From: Acetobacteroides hydrogenigenes
Lineage (GTDB): Bacteria > Bacteroidota > Bacteroidia > Bacteroidales > ZOR0009
Assembly (NCBI RefSeq): GCF_004340205.1
Contig: NZ_SLWB01000003.1
Coordinates: 62,001-126,000, forward strand
Direction: 5' to 3'
DNA length: 64,000 bases
Part shown: piece by piece, positions 25,883 to 35,187 of the stretch
Numbering within the stretch: the first letter of the stretch is position 1
Layout of the letters: each line of letters starts with the position of its first letter
The notes under the pieces: model-generated
The model's database searches: none
Told to the model about the DNA's origin: nothing
The model's input: only the letters and a program-made list of their open reading frames with translations
Translations under genes and position numbers: made by a program

Positions 25883-28018
25883 TTACAGCCCCTTCATCGA
25901 GAGCTGGATGCGCTTGCGAGTCTTATCCACCTCTACCACCTTTACCTTTACGTGCTGATGCAGCTTAACCACATCGAGCGGATTGGAAACGTAGCGGTCG
26001 GCCAGCTGCGAGATGTGTACCAGGCCATCCTGCTTTACGCCCACATCGACAAACGCACCGAAGTTGGTGATGTTGGTTACGATGCCCGGCAGCACCATCC
26101 CCTCGCGGAGGTCGTCGATGGTGTGGATGTCGGGAGCAAACTCGAACACCTTGGCGGCCGAGCGTGGGTCGCGCCCCGGCTTGGCGAGCTCCTGCATGAT
26201 GTCGTTTAGGGTTGGAAGCCCCACCTTATCGTCGACGTACTTGCTTAGCTGGATAGACTTGCGCAGCTGCTCGTTTTCGAGCAGGTCCTTTACCTTGCAG
26301 CCCAAATCCTTGGCGATCTTCTCCACCACGTAGTAGGCCTCGGGGTGTACGGCCGAGTTATCAAGAGGATTCTTGGCGTTGTCGATGCGGAGAAAGCCGG
26401 CGCACTGCTCGAACGCCTTTGGCCCCAGCTTGGGCACCTTCTTTAGCTCGGCACGACTGGCGAATGGGCCATTCTCGGTGCGGTAGTCCACGATACCTTG
26501 CGCCAGCTTAGGTCCAAGCCCCGACACGTAGGTAAGCAGGTGCTTGCTGGCAGTATTCACGTTTACGCCCACGCTGTTCACGCAGCTCTCCACCACCATA
26601 TCTAGCCCGTTCTTGAGCTTGGTCTGGTCTACATCGTGCTGGTACTGCCCAACGCCGATAGACTTAGGATCGATCTTTACCAGTTCGGCCAGCGGATCCA
26701 TCAGGCGACGACCTATAGATACAGCACCACGTACGGTAACATCGTACTCAGGGAACTCCTCGCGGGCAACGGGCGATGCCGAGTAGATGGATGCCCCATC
26801 CTCGCTCACCACAAACACCTGAATATCGCGGGGGAAGCGGATGCGCTTCACGAAAGCCTCCGTTTCGCGGCTGGCGGTGCCGTTACCAATGGCGATGGCC
26901 TCTATCTTGTACATCTCAACGAGCGTCTCCACCTTCTTCATGGCAGCCACGGTCTCGTTTTGGGGTTGATGCGGGTAGATGGTTTCGTTGTGAACCAGGT
27001 TGCCCTGCCTATCGAGGCAAACCAGCTTGCAGCCCGTTCTAAAACCTGGATCGAGCGCCAGCACGCTCTTCTGCCCAAGCGGCGACGAGAGCAGCAACTG
27101 ACGAAGGTTCTCGGCAAATACGCGGATGGCCTCCTCGTCGGCCTTCTCCTTCGAGATGCCCATAAATTCGGTTTCGATGGATGGCCCTAGGAGCCTTTTG
27201 TAGCTGTCGGCAACCGCATCGCGCACGATTTCGGCAGCGGGGGTGCGGTTTACCACAAATATTCGTTCCAGATCGGCAATGGCCACATCATCATCCGGTC
27301 CAATGCTGATCTTAAGGATGCCCTCCTCCTGCCCGCGGCGCATGGCCATCAGGCGGTGCGAGGCGCAGCGCTTAAGCGGTTCCGAGAAGGCAAAGTAGTC
27401 GGAGTACTTTGCGCCCTCCTCCTCCTTGCCCTTGGCCACCTTCGACGAGATGATGGCATCGCGGCCGTACACGCGGCGCATGGCGTTGCGGGCACGGGTA
27501 TCCTCGTTCACCCACTCGGCAATGATATCCTTAGCCCCTTCGATGGCCTCGTCGGACGATTCGACCTTATCGTTGATGTATTTTAGCGCCAGCGACTCTA
27601 CATCGCCGGGGAATTGCTTTATCAGTGTTGATGCGAGCGGCTCCAGCCCCTTTTCCTTGGCGATGGTGGCACGCGTGCGGCGCTTCTGCTTGTATGGTAG
27701 GTAAAGGTCTTCGAGCTCCGACAGGACGTAGGAACCTTCGATCTTCTTCTTGAGTTCATCGGTAAGCTTGCCCTGCTCCTCAATCGACTTAAGGATGGTT
27801 TCGCGACGCTTCTCCACCTCATCGAGCTTGCCCTTTTGCTCGGCAATGCTGCCGATAGCTACCTCATCGAGGGTGCCGGTGCGCTCCTTACGGTATCGGC
27901 TTATAAAGGGAATGGTTGCCCCTTCGGCCAAAAGCGCGAGGGTATTCTCCACCTGCCACTTCTGCAATCCTAGGGCAGCGGTAATCAGGCTGACGTGCTT
28001 TTCGTTAGTATCAGACAT
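25883..28018 (-). CDS. tex: Tex-family RNA-binding transcription accessory protein
   Basis: 711 residues from the ATG at 28018; the longer frame to 28069 lacks conserved residues. Order of domains: helical N-terminal Tex domain (GATIPFISRYRKERTGTLDE at about 33-52), YqgF/RNase-H-like core (ALDPGFRTGCK), helix-hairpin-helix motifs (NTASKHLLTYVSGLG...) and a C-terminal S1 domain (about 630-705, GIVTNITNFGAFVDVGVKQDGL). Tex binds nucleic acid and affects transcription in stress. Monocistronic. Confidence 0.95.
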   Translation of the reverse strand: MSDTNEKHVSLITAALGLQKWQVENTLALLAEGATIPFISRYRKERTGTLDEVAIGSIAEQKGKLDEVEKRRETILKSIEEQGKLTDELKKKIEGSYVLSELEDLYLPYKQKRRTRATIAKEKGLEPLASTLIKQFPGDVESLALKYINDKVESSDEAIEGAKDIIAEWVNEDTRARNAMRRVYGRDAIISSKVAKGKEEEGAKYSDYFAFSEPLKRCASHRLMAMRRGQEEGILKISIGPDDDVAIADLERIFVVNRTPAAEIVRDAVADSYKRLLGPSIETEFMGISKEKADEEAIRVFAENLRQLLLSSPLGQKSVLALDPGFRTGCKLVCLDRQGNLVHNETIYPHQPQNETVAAMKKVETLVEMYKIEAIAIGNGTASRETEAFVKRIRFPRDIQVFVVSEDGASIYSASPVAREEFPEYDVTVRGAVSIGRRLMDPLAELVKIDPKSIGVGQYQHDVDQTKLKNGLDMVVESCVNSVGVNVNTASKHLLTYVSGLGPKLAQGIVDYRTENGPFASRAELKKVPKLGPKAFEQCAGFLRIDNAKNPLDNSAVHPEAYYVVEKIAKDLGCKVKDLLENEQLRKSIQLSKYVDDKVGLPTLNDIMQELAKPGRDPRSAAKVFEFAPDIHTIDDLREGMVLPGIVTNITNFGAFVDVGVKQDGLVHISQLADRYVSNPLDVVKLHQHVKVKVVEVDKTRKRIQLSMKGL

Positions 28019-28128
28019 TCGTTTTTCGTATTTGAACCCAAGTTTACCAAGATTTATTGAGATGGACAAAAAGTAGACACAAGATGAAAGATGAAAGATT
28101 CTATTCCCTATTCACTACTTACTACTCC

Positions 28129-29451
28129 CTACTTCAAGATAATGCTCGATAACAGCAACCCAACAGCAACAGCCACAACCGTAGCCACCAGTCCGGGGAT
28201 CATGAAGCTGTGGTTAAGCACCCATCGGCCAATGCGGGTTGTACCCGTTCGGTCGAAGTTGATGGCGGCCACAACGGTTGGGTAGTTGGGGATAAAGAAG
28301 TACCCGTTTACCGATGGAAACATCCCGATGATAGATGTTGCAGGAATACCAAGTCCCAAGCCAAAAGGAATCAACGCTCTTACGGTTGCCGCTTGGCTGT
28401 ATAGTAGAATAGATAGAACAAAAAGCGCCACAGCGAACAGCCATGGATAGGCAATAACCATACTCTTTAGCCCTCCTTCGAGGAATTCCATATTACCTTT
28501 AAAGAAAGTATCGCCCATCCAGGCAATACCGAATATGGCAATCACCGCCTGAATCCCTGCCGTAAAAACTGAGCCCTTCACGGTCTTATCAACCGAAGTC
28601 TTACAGAAGAGCAGCATCAATCCCGCCATGGTGAGCATCACAATCTCAATAGTCTCTGGCATCCCTAGTTTGGTTGATAAGCCATTTACAGTCCACGAAG
28701 GACGAAGGACATCAATCGAGCCAAAGAGTACAATAAGTACGGTTCCTGCAAGAAATAGGTATACAGATAGTTTTGCTGTTAAAGGGACTACTGTTGCTTC
28801 TTTTGACTTTTTATCCAAGAAGGAGAATTCCCCCCGTCGTAACTTATTTAGAAATTCTTCATCATCCTTCAACTCCTTACCCATGCCTGATGCTACCAGC
28901 GCTCCAATAAATACCCCGATAAGTGTAGCTGGTACGGCAACCATAAGAATATCCAGTAACGTATATCCAAAGGGCGTAAGCATACCAAGGAGGGCAACCG
29001 TAGCGGCAGATATAGGACTAGCTGTTATGGCCTGCTGCGAGGCAATTACGGCAATCGACAGCGGACGCTCTGGTCGAACGCGGCTATCGGCAGCTACCTC
29101 GGCAATCACCGGAAGCAGCGAATATGAAACGTGTCCTGTGCCGGCAACAAAGGTAAATAAGTAGGTAACCAAAGGCCCAAAGAAGGTTATCCGTTTAGGA
29201 TTCTTGCGGAGCATCTTTTCGGCCAGGTGCACCATATAGTCGAGCCCACCGGCCGCTTGTAGCGCGCCTGCCGCCGTAATAACAGCAAGGATCATTAGCA
29301 TGACATCGATAGGTGCTTGCATAGGCTGCAAGCCAAAGCCAAAGACGAGAACAGCCAATCCCATTGTGCCCATAATACCAAGACCTATTCCTCCTAAACG
29401 AGCACCTACAAAAATTGCAGTAAGAACAATCGCTAATTCAACCCAAAACAT
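28129..29451 (-). CDS. dcuA: Anaerobic C4-dicarboxylate transporter, DcuA/DcuB family
   Basis: 440 residues from the ATG at 29451; the upstream 34 codons of the open frame lie over the promoter. About 10-12 membrane helices. The start (ELAIVLTAIFVGARLGGIGLG), ASQQAITASPISAA, LYSQAAT and the end (TGTTRIGRWVLNHSFMIPG) fit DcuA more closely than DcuB. The protein exchanges fumarate, aspartate or malate for succinate, typical of fumarate respiration. The paralogue choice is moderately sure. A -7 box at 29480-29487 lies upstream. Confidence 0.9.
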   Translation of the reverse strand: MFWVELAIVLTAIFVGARLGGIGLGIMGTMGLAVLVFGFGLQPMQAPIDVMLMILAVITAAGALQAAGGLDYMVHLAEKMLRKNPKRITFFGPLVTYLFTFVAGTGHVSYSLLPVIAEVAADSRVRPERPLSIAVIASQQAITASPISAATVALLGMLTPFGYTLLDILMVAVPATLIGVFIGALVASGMGKELKDDEEFLNKLRRGEFSFLDKKSKEATVVPLTAKLSVYLFLAGTVLIVLFGSIDVLRPSWTVNGLSTKLGMPETIEIVMLTMAGLMLLFCKTSVDKTVKGSVFTAGIQAVIAIFGIAWMGDTFFKGNMEFLEGGLKSMVIAYPWLFAVALFVLSILLYSQAATVRALIPFGLGLGIPATSIIGMFPSVNGYFFIPNYPTVVAAINFDRTGTTRIGRWVLNHSFMIPGLVATVVAVAVGLLLSSIILK

Positions 29452-29479
29452 AACGGTACCTTTCTTGGATAATTTGCAA

Positions 29480-29487
29480 CAAAGATA
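29480..29487 (-). promoter_or_regulatory. -7 element of the C4-dicarboxylate transporter gene
   Basis: The minus strand reads TATCTTTG, a match to TAnnTTTG, 29 bases upstream of the ATG at 29451. No clear -33 element at the usual spacing. Confidence 0.5.
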
Positions 29488-29592
29488 AAATAACCACCCA
29501 ATTAAGCCGCTCGATATCCTTTCTGTAGAACAATTATTTGATTTGTTCCCCATTTTTTTTCGCTATCCGTTACAAGGGTAGCCTCTTTTTAC

Positions 29593-29600
29593 TACTTTTG
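29593..29600 (+). promoter_or_regulatory. -7 element of the tRNA-Ser gene
   Basis: TACTTTTG, a match to TAnnTTTG, ends five bases before the tRNA 5' end, so transcription would begin almost at the mature end. TTA instead of TTG lies about 19 bases further upstream. Confidence 0.65.
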
Positions 29601-29605
29601 TCGCC

Positions 29606-29695
29606 GGAGAGATGCCAGAGTGGTCGAATGGGCCTGACTCGAAATCAGGTGTACTGCTTGCAGTACCGGGGGTTCGAATCCCTTTCTCTCCGCCA
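29606..29695 (+). tRNA. tRNA-Ser (anticodon CGA)
   Basis: 90 bases including an encoded CCA. Acceptor stem GGAGAGA/TCTCTCC, anticodon stem CCTGA/TCAGG with loop CTCGAAA (anticodon CGA), a long variable arm (class II), and T-loop GGTTCGAATCC. The long variable arm and anticodon fix it as serine. Confidence 0.97.
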
Positions 29696-29737
29696 AATGA
29701 AAAGCGGTTGTCCAATGTGGGCAACCGCTTTTCATTT
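29695..29737 (+). terminator. Terminator after tRNA-Ser
   Basis: A 16-bp perfect stem (29695-29710 with 29722-29737), T-rich at its 3' end, starts at the last base of the tRNA. Confidence 0.88.
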
Positions 29738-29831
29738 ATCTTATGTAAGATAAAGTCTCTATATCTGCATAGTTGCTATCACATTTCTACAAGCAACAGT
29801 TCACATTCTCGTCTTCTCCAAGATTATATAT

Positions 29832-30596
29832 TTAGCGGTCGAGCCACTCCTTAAACATGCCGCACTTCTCGCGGCTGACGATTACCTCATCGTCCTTAAC
29901 CCCTTTTACGTTGAGCCTTAAGCGCGAGGAGGAGTATACCACCACATCGGTGATGCCCGAGAGCGCCACGATGTGCTTACGGCTGATGCGGAAAAACTTC
30001 GAGGGGTCTACCAGGCTCTCAATCTGGTCGAGCGTATGGTCTACGCTCACCATTTTTCCTTCTAGGGTATAGGCGTAGGTCGACTTCTCCATGCTGGTAA
30101 ACGCCGCGATGCTGCTAACCGGGAGCATGTGGAGCTTGTCGCCAATGCGGGTGATAAAGCGCTCCTTGTAGGTGCCGGTAAGCATGCGCATGGCTTGGGC
30201 AATGGCCTCTGCCGAAACCACCGTTGCCGGGATGCTGCTGGCTAGGTGTCCATTCAGCTTCTTCAGGGCAGCCTCCAGCTCGTCCTTGTCGATGGGCTTA
30301 AGCAGGTAGTCGATACTGTTTACCTTGAAGGCCTTAATGGCGTACTCGTTGAATGCCGTGGTGAATATGATGGGGCAGCTTATGGCTACCTGTTCCAGGA
30401 TCTCGAAGCTGATGCCGTCGCCCAGCTGGATGTCCATTAGCATAAAATCGGGATGGGGATGGCTGCTGAGGTAGGCCACCGTCGAGGATATGGAGTCGGT
30501 TAGGGCTGCAACCTCGATGGTTGGATCGTACTGCTCCACCATCTTCTTTAGCCTTTCGGCTGCCGGACGCTCGTCTTCAACAATTATACAGGTCAT
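29832..30596 (-). CDS. LytTR family response regulator
   Basis: 254 residues. A receiver domain (1-120) has acidic residues Glu8/Asp9, phospho-acceptor Asp55 in LMDIQL and Lys100 in LLKPI. A C-terminal LytTR DNA-binding domain (about 150-254) contains FFRISRKHIV. The partner is very likely the LytS-type kinase encoded just upstream on the same strand (30823). The two genes are separated by 226 bases of repeat-rich sequence, an unusual gap for a two-component pair. The target genes are unknown; the nearby secreted TPR and TonB receptor genes are candidates. Confidence 0.93.
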   Translation of the reverse strand: MTCIIVEDERPAAERLKKMVEQYDPTIEVAALTDSISSTVAYLSSHPHPDFMLMDIQLGDGISFEILEQVAISCPIIFTTAFNEYAIKAFKVNSIDYLLKPIDKDELEAALKKLNGHLASSIPATVVSAEAIAQAMRMLTGTYKERFITRIGDKLHMLPVSSIAAFTSMEKSTYAYTLEGKMVSVDHTLDQIESLVDPSKFFRISRKHIVALSGITDVVVYSSSRLRLNVKGVKDDEVIVSREKCGMFKEWLDR

Positions 30597-30601
30597 AGGG
30601 T

Positions 30602-30821
30602 AGATTTTAGATGATAGACATTAGATGTTAGACTTTAGATATTAGACGTTAGATGTTGGTTGTCCTTCCATGTTTTGCTTAATGCTATTTCGAAGAATAT
30701 TCTCCGCCACTTCGGCTACGCTCAGCGGTCAAGCGGGGGATATAGCACTGAATAGGCGTCGGAGGTTAATCTTTGCGTTCGCATGTCTAATATCTAAAAT
30801 CTAATGTCTAATATCTTCAGA
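30602..30821. repeat. TTAGA-type repeats flanking 120 bases in inverted orientation
   Basis: Degenerate TTAGAT/TTAGAC repeats at 30602-30661 reappear as their reverse complement (TCTAAT, TCTAAA) at 30783-30821, framing about 120 bases without a gene. The same type of repeat occurs at 25850-25880, 32630-32660 and 63790-63830. The gap separates the kinase and regulator genes. Confidence 0.65.
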
Positions 30822-30822
30822 T

Positions 30823-31863
30823 TTAAACCAACGGTAGCTTAACCACAAACTTGCCGTCCTTTTCGCCAAACTCCATGGGGGTGTGCGTCAGAAATACGTA
30901 CCGTTCCCTGATGTTGTTTAGGCCGATGGTGTTGGAGTCGGGGAGGGTCGATTTCTTTTGAAGGTTGTTCTCGCATACCAGGTAGCCTCCATTCTCGTAT
31001 ATATCGATGGTTAGCGGTTTATCGGATGATACAACGTTGTGCTTAACGGCATTCTCAATAAGCATTTGGAGTGCTAGAGGAACAATTTGCTTGCTGTCGG
31101 GGTTAACGCTGTTGTTTACAATCAGGTTATCGCCGAAGCGGTTCTTCTGCATGTACACGTAGGCCTCAGCTAGCCTCAGCTCTTCGCTTAGCGGCACCAG
31201 CTCCTTGTCCTTGATGTCTAAAACGTAGCGGTACACCTCGGCCAGCTTGCGGATAAACTTGGTTGCAGCATCGGGGTCGGTCTCCACCAGCGAGGTGAGC
31301 ACGTTAAGGCTGTTGAAGAGGAAGTGGGGGTTTACCTGATTCTTCAGCATCTCGTACTGGTAAACGGCGATATCGCGCTTGTACTGCTCCTCTTTTATGA
31401 CCTGCTCCTTAAACCCTTTGAAGAACTTGCGAAGGAACATGATCGTCCAAACGAAGAAGCTGATAAAGGAGATTATGGTAGAATTTATGATGATATTTTC
31501 TGCTTGCTTACCGAAATCGAATTCTCCTTGTGAATAGTAGATGCTGAAAAGCGTATAGATAATAAAGACGGCTATAGTGTTGTAGATGCTGGAAATGGAT
31601 ATGTTCCATCTAAACGCTTTGGCCGGATTCACATCCCAAGGGAACTTACGGTTTATTAAAACCTGTATGCTTTGGTTTCCTTTCCACATCAAAATGCCGA
31701 TAATTGTGGAGATTAGCGTGGTAGTTCTTAAGCGGTACCAGCTAATGTTGAATATGCTAAATCCATCGAATATGAACGTGATAAAAAATCCGATAGCAAC
31801 GCTGATAAGTAGCATTACCCCCCAATCGGACGCATTTTTTATTAGGCAATTCTTATTCATCAT
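30823..31863 (-). CDS. LytS/YehU-type sensor histidine kinase
   Basis: 346 residues. Four membrane helices (about 12-32, 46-62, 92-112, 125-147) without a sizeable extracellular domain, then a His_kinase domain with NQVNPHFLFNSLN (His180 as phospho-acceptor) and the N-box ENAVKHN of the ATP site. This short type phosphorylates LytTR regulators, here the gene at 29832. Two adjacent ATG codons (31863 and 31860) could start it. The signal sensed is unknown, probably within the membrane. Confidence 0.93.
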   Translation of the reverse strand: MMNKNCLIKNASDWGVMLLISVAIGFFITFIFDGFSIFNISWYRLRTTTLISTIIGILMWKGNQSIQVLINRKFPWDVNPAKAFRWNISISSIYNTIAVFIIYTLFSIYYSQGEFDFGKQAENIIINSTIISFISFFVWTIMFLRKFFKGFKEQVIKEEQYKRDIAVYQYEMLKNQVNPHFLFNSLNVLTSLVETDPDAATKFIRKLAEVYRYVLDIKDKELVPLSEELRLAEAYVYMQKNRFGDNLIVNNSVNPDSKQIVPLALQMLIENAVKHNVVSSDKPLTIDIYENGGYLVCENNLQKKSTLPDSNTIGLNNIRERYVFLTHTPMEFGEKDGKFVVKLPLV

Positions 31864-31928
31864 TAAAAGAGTTTGAAGGGAGTGAATGTAGCAAAAAAGT
31901 AGGTTTTGGCTTATCGTTTTCTTAAGAT

Positions 31929-31965
31929 AATACCCGCTAGAGTTAGGGTTAACCCAGCGGGTATT
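31929..31965. terminator. Terminator after the secreted TPR gene
   Basis: AATACCCGCT (31929-31938) pairs with AGCGGGTATT (31956-31965). It lies 15 bases past the stop at 31980 (minus strand) and divides the kinase gene from the two genes upstream. Confidence 0.8.
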
Positions 31966-31979
31966 GCTAGGGTGCCAGA

Positions 31980-32618
31980 CTACTTATTGCAGTACGCCAG
32001 CATGCCCTCGTTCATTTCGTAGCCCCAAGTTGGATAGATGCTGCTTGGTGCCTTAAAGGAGGTGAATTTCTGTTTAGCCAGCTCGAAGAGAGGCTTTGCC
32101 TTGTCTTTCCCGCCTCCAAATACGGCTGGGGTATGAGCTATGCCCATTGCCTTGAGCATGTACGCTCTTGGATTTTCTGGGTTCATCGCAATGGCTTTTT
32201 CAAGAAGTTCGGTGGCTATTTGCGTGTACTTCATACCGCGGCTCATTGGCGATACGCTGATGCGAGCCTGGCTAGACATTGCTGCCAACACTAGTATCTC
32301 CGATTCGTTCGGATTTGCCTTTTGCAGCTGCGCTAGTACGGGGTCTACCTCGTCTAAAAGGGCATCAATTTGTTCGCCTTTTAGGCTAAACGCTTGCATT
32401 ATCTTGCAGTAGGCCATATAGTAGCTGGCCTCCCAGCGGTTCGGTTCCGTTTGCGCTAAGCTTTTAAACTGGCTTGCATACAGCGAGTAGTTAACATTTT
32501 TCTGATCCTTATTCATTCTTTGAACTAGGGTGTCCACATCGGCCGAGTAATCCTGAGCGTAAGCTCCAACCATAGCCACTAGGGCAATAATCACTGAGAA
32601 AAATCTTTTTGCGTTCAT
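31980..32618 (-). CDS. Secreted helical (TPR-like) protein
   Basis: 212 residues with a signal peptide (MNAKRFFSVIIALVAMVGAYA). The mature part is helical with TPR-like pairs, e.g. ATELLEKAIAMNPENPRAYMLKAMGIAH and a later KAKPLFELAKQKF, so it probably binds protein or peptide in the periplasm. Encoded 100 bases downstream of the TonB receptor gene on the same strand and followed by a terminator, so the two may be co-expressed. It is often hard to assign such proteins; no specific function is claimed. Confidence 0.82.
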   Translation of the reverse strand: MNAKRFFSVIIALVAMVGAYAQDYSADVDTLVQRMNKDQKNVNYSLYASQFKSLAQTEPNRWEASYYMAYCKIMQAFSLKGEQIDALLDEVDPVLAQLQKANPNESEILVLAAMSSQARISVSPMSRGMKYTQIATELLEKAIAMNPENPRAYMLKAMGIAHTPAVFGGGKDKAKPLFELAKQKFTSFKAPSSIYPTWGYEMNEGMLAYCNK

Positions 32619-32719
32619 TGTTTTTTGTTTTTAAGACGTTAGATATTAGACTTTAAATGTTGGACACAAGACGTTTCCTTGAATTTGGTCTTGATACTTG
32701 TGTCTTGATACTTTATTCT

Positions 32720-34855
32720 TTAGAAGTTCAGAAACACCCCGAAAAAGAACGACTGCTTGGTCGATGCGGTGATCTTAGCGGCTTGGTACTGTCCGTTTGC
32801 ATCGCGGTAGTAGTTGTAGCCGTAGATGTTCTCGCGGTTGAGCAGGTTGCCCATTTGGGTGTACAGCACCGATGTCTTCCCGAAGAGCTTAAAGATGTAG
32901 CTGGCGTTGATGCTCACATCCATGTATTCCTTCGTGAGCTTATCCATGAACAGCGGTGTAGATGGATCGTCGTACGGGCGGCCGGTTGCGTAGCTAAACG
33001 TAGCGCCAAGCTGGGTGCTTAGTTTGCTGATCCACCATTTGCCAACTGCCGATACGTTGTGCTTTGGCGCAAATGTTGGGGTAACCTTTTCGGTAAAGTC
33101 GCGGTAGAGCCTCTTGCTGTCGATGTAGGAGTACGATACCCAGTAGTCTAGGTTGCGTACGGTTTTTTGGTCGCGCCAAAATACTTCGAGGCCCTTGGCA
33201 AACCCGTTGCCGCCGTTGTTGTAGAGGGTTGGATCGTAAAACTTCACCCCATCGAAGCGCACCATGTTGTCGTATTCCTTGTAGTAAACTTCGGTTCTGA
33301 AAATTCTGTCGTTCTTGGTTACCTGAAAGTTGGCGATGTAGTGCGTAGCCTTTTCGAACTTCAGATCGTGGGTAAAGCGTAGCAGCTGGTCTTCGGGTGT
33401 TTGGTAGAAGATGCCGCTGGCTACCGAAATCTGGCAGCAGGGGGCCAGCAGCCATGCCAACGATGCACGTGGCGCAAGTTTAAAGTCGCCCAGCAGATCG
33501 GAGTACTCGCTCCGTACTCCACCTCGTACGGCCAGCTTGTTGAAGAGCATTGCCTCGCCCTCTACGAATGCTGCGGTGTTGTTGTCGGTATAGCTGGTAT
33601 TGCTCACGGTGCTGCTGTTTACGCTGTAGCTCTGCCTAAAACGGTTGGGGGCTAGCTCGGCACCTCCGGTTATGTTGAAGATGCTGCTGAACTCCTTCTT
33701 CACCGAAACCTTAGATTGGAAGTAGGTATTCGTTTCATCTACCTTGCTCATGCCCGGCTTCACGTTGTTCTTATCCAACGATAGGGCCACTCCGGTTTTG
33801 ATGCTCCAGCCTTTCCCCCACGAATCGGAGTAGGTAAGGTTGGTGTATAGGTTGCTATTCTTTAGGTCGATGGCCATAGCGCGTGCCTGGTTGTTGTAAT
33901 CGGGATAGTCGAGGTTGAAGTGGCTGCTTTGGAAGGTTGCCATCAGCTTAAGCAGCCCATCGTTGCCAATTTTTTGGCGGCCAGCCACGGTTGTCCCAAA
34001 GGTTTCGGGGTACTTGTTCCATTTGTGCTGCTGCTTTACGGCGCTTAAGTAGGGCTTCAGGTTGTAGTAGTCTACCTGAACGGAAATGGACGAGCGCTCG
34101 TTTGCGAATGTTTCGGATCCGTTTACGCCAACGCTCATGATTCCTAAGCCCCATTGCGATTTTGGAGCGATGCCCGTGGTTTGGAGGATGAGCGCCGACG
34201 AGAGCGCCTGTCCGTACTGGGCCGAGTATCCGCCAGAGCTAAAGGTTGTACCCGTAAACATCTGAGGGGAGTACCTTCCGCGCGAGGGCAGGTCGGGGGT
34301 AGTCGACGAGTAGGGCTTCTTTACGCGCAGCCCGTCGATGTAGGTAAGCGACTCGTAGGCATCGCCACCGCGTACGAAGAGCCGTCCATCGTCGGCAATG
34401 GTGGCCGTACCCGGCAGGGTGTTAATTGCACCGTAGATATCGCCTGTTGCGCTGGCCGTTGTTAGGATATCAAGCGGCTTTAGGGTAACGCCCTTCTTCT
34501 TGTCGCCAGCTTCGAAGGCACCTGCGGTAATCACCACATCCTGTATGGCAGTAGCCTTTTCCTTGAGCACGATGTTGAGCTCTATGGTGCCAGTACTTAA
34601 GCTGATCGTTTTCTCGAAGGGCTCGTAGCCAATAAACGAGGCGGCGATGGTTTGCAAGCCCTTTCTGCGCGTTTTTAGGATGTAGCTTCCCGAGGTGTCG
34701 GCCGAGGTGCCGTCGATGCTGCCCTTAACTACCACGCTTGTTCCGATGAGCGGGTTGCCCGACTTGTCGGTTATCCTCCCCTTAATGGTTACCTGGGCAA
34801 GCGCTGCTGCTGTAAATGCTAAAAATGATGCTGTAAGAAAGAGCTTGTTTATCAT
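32720..34855 (-). CDS. TonB-dependent outer-membrane receptor with carboxypeptidase-regulatory-like domain
   Basis: 711 residues. Signal peptide (1-20), then a carboxypeptidase-D-regulatory-like domain (about 22-110, VTIKGRITDKSGNPLIGTSVVVKG), a plug domain (VVITAGAF...LFVRGGDAYESLTYIDG) and a beta-barrel ending in FLNF with terminal Phe. It imports a ligand too large for porins, using energy from TonB. There is no SusD partner, so a siderophore, cobamide, peptide or small glycan are all possible. A -7 box lies at 34880. Confidence 0.93.
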   Translation of the reverse strand: MINKLFLTASFLAFTAAALAQVTIKGRITDKSGNPLIGTSVVVKGSIDGTSADTSGSYILKTRRKGLQTIAASFIGYEPFEKTISLSTGTIELNIVLKEKATAIQDVVITAGAFEAGDKKKGVTLKPLDILTTASATGDIYGAINTLPGTATIADDGRLFVRGGDAYESLTYIDGLRVKKPYSSTTPDLPSRGRYSPQMFTGTTFSSGGYSAQYGQALSSALILQTTGIAPKSQWGLGIMSVGVNGSETFANERSSISVQVDYYNLKPYLSAVKQQHKWNKYPETFGTTVAGRQKIGNDGLLKLMATFQSSHFNLDYPDYNNQARAMAIDLKNSNLYTNLTYSDSWGKGWSIKTGVALSLDKNNVKPGMSKVDETNTYFQSKVSVKKEFSSIFNITGGAELAPNRFRQSYSVNSSTVSNTSYTDNNTAAFVEGEAMLFNKLAVRGGVRSEYSDLLGDFKLAPRASLAWLLAPCCQISVASGIFYQTPEDQLLRFTHDLKFEKATHYIANFQVTKNDRIFRTEVYYKEYDNMVRFDGVKFYDPTLYNNGGNGFAKGLEVFWRDQKTVRNLDYWVSYSYIDSKRLYRDFTEKVTPTFAPKHNVSAVGKWWISKLSTQLGATFSYATGRPYDDPSTPLFMDKLTKEYMDVSINASYIFKLFGKTSVLYTQMGNLLNRENIYGYNYYRDANGQYQAAKITASTKQSFFFGVFLNF

Positions 34856-34879
34856 AGTCGTATCCGTTTATTTTGGCGG

Positions 34880-34887
34880 CAAACCTA
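34880..34887 (-). promoter_or_regulatory. -7 element of the TonB receptor gene
   Basis: The minus strand reads TAGGTTTG, a match to TAnnTTTG, 25 bases upstream of the ATG at 34855. Confidence 0.5.
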
Positions 34888-35066
34888 CGTTACCTTATGG
34901 TTTTACTGTTTATTGTCCTTGCGATCTGCTTGACGAATCTTGCTATTGTCGCTTGACTACAGTACAAATATCTATAGGTAGCAGCCCCTTATCAATTAAA
35001 AGGGGACGAGTGGTAGAACTTGTAGGATGAGGCGTTATTTTCCGCAACCGAGCTGTAGCTTTTACT

Positions 35067-35187
35067 GGGGCTGTCTTAAAAGGGGAATCACCTATCACGA
35101 TATGCGTATCGCAACAGGTTAAACCACGTTGCAGTAGGCTTTGGTTGCATTTCGTGATACGTGTGCCGTGATACTTTTTGGATAGCC
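35067..35187. mobile_element. MITE-like 121-bp element with imperfect terminal inverted repeats
   Basis: The left end (35067-35091) starts GGGGCTGTC and the right end (35166-35187) is the reverse complement of GGGGCTATCC; both continue with an A-run and ATCAC. Inner parts are also partly self-complementary. There is no coding capacity. The GGGGCTGTC end resembles insertion-sequence termini. No target duplication was found, so the call is tentative. Confidence 0.35.
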
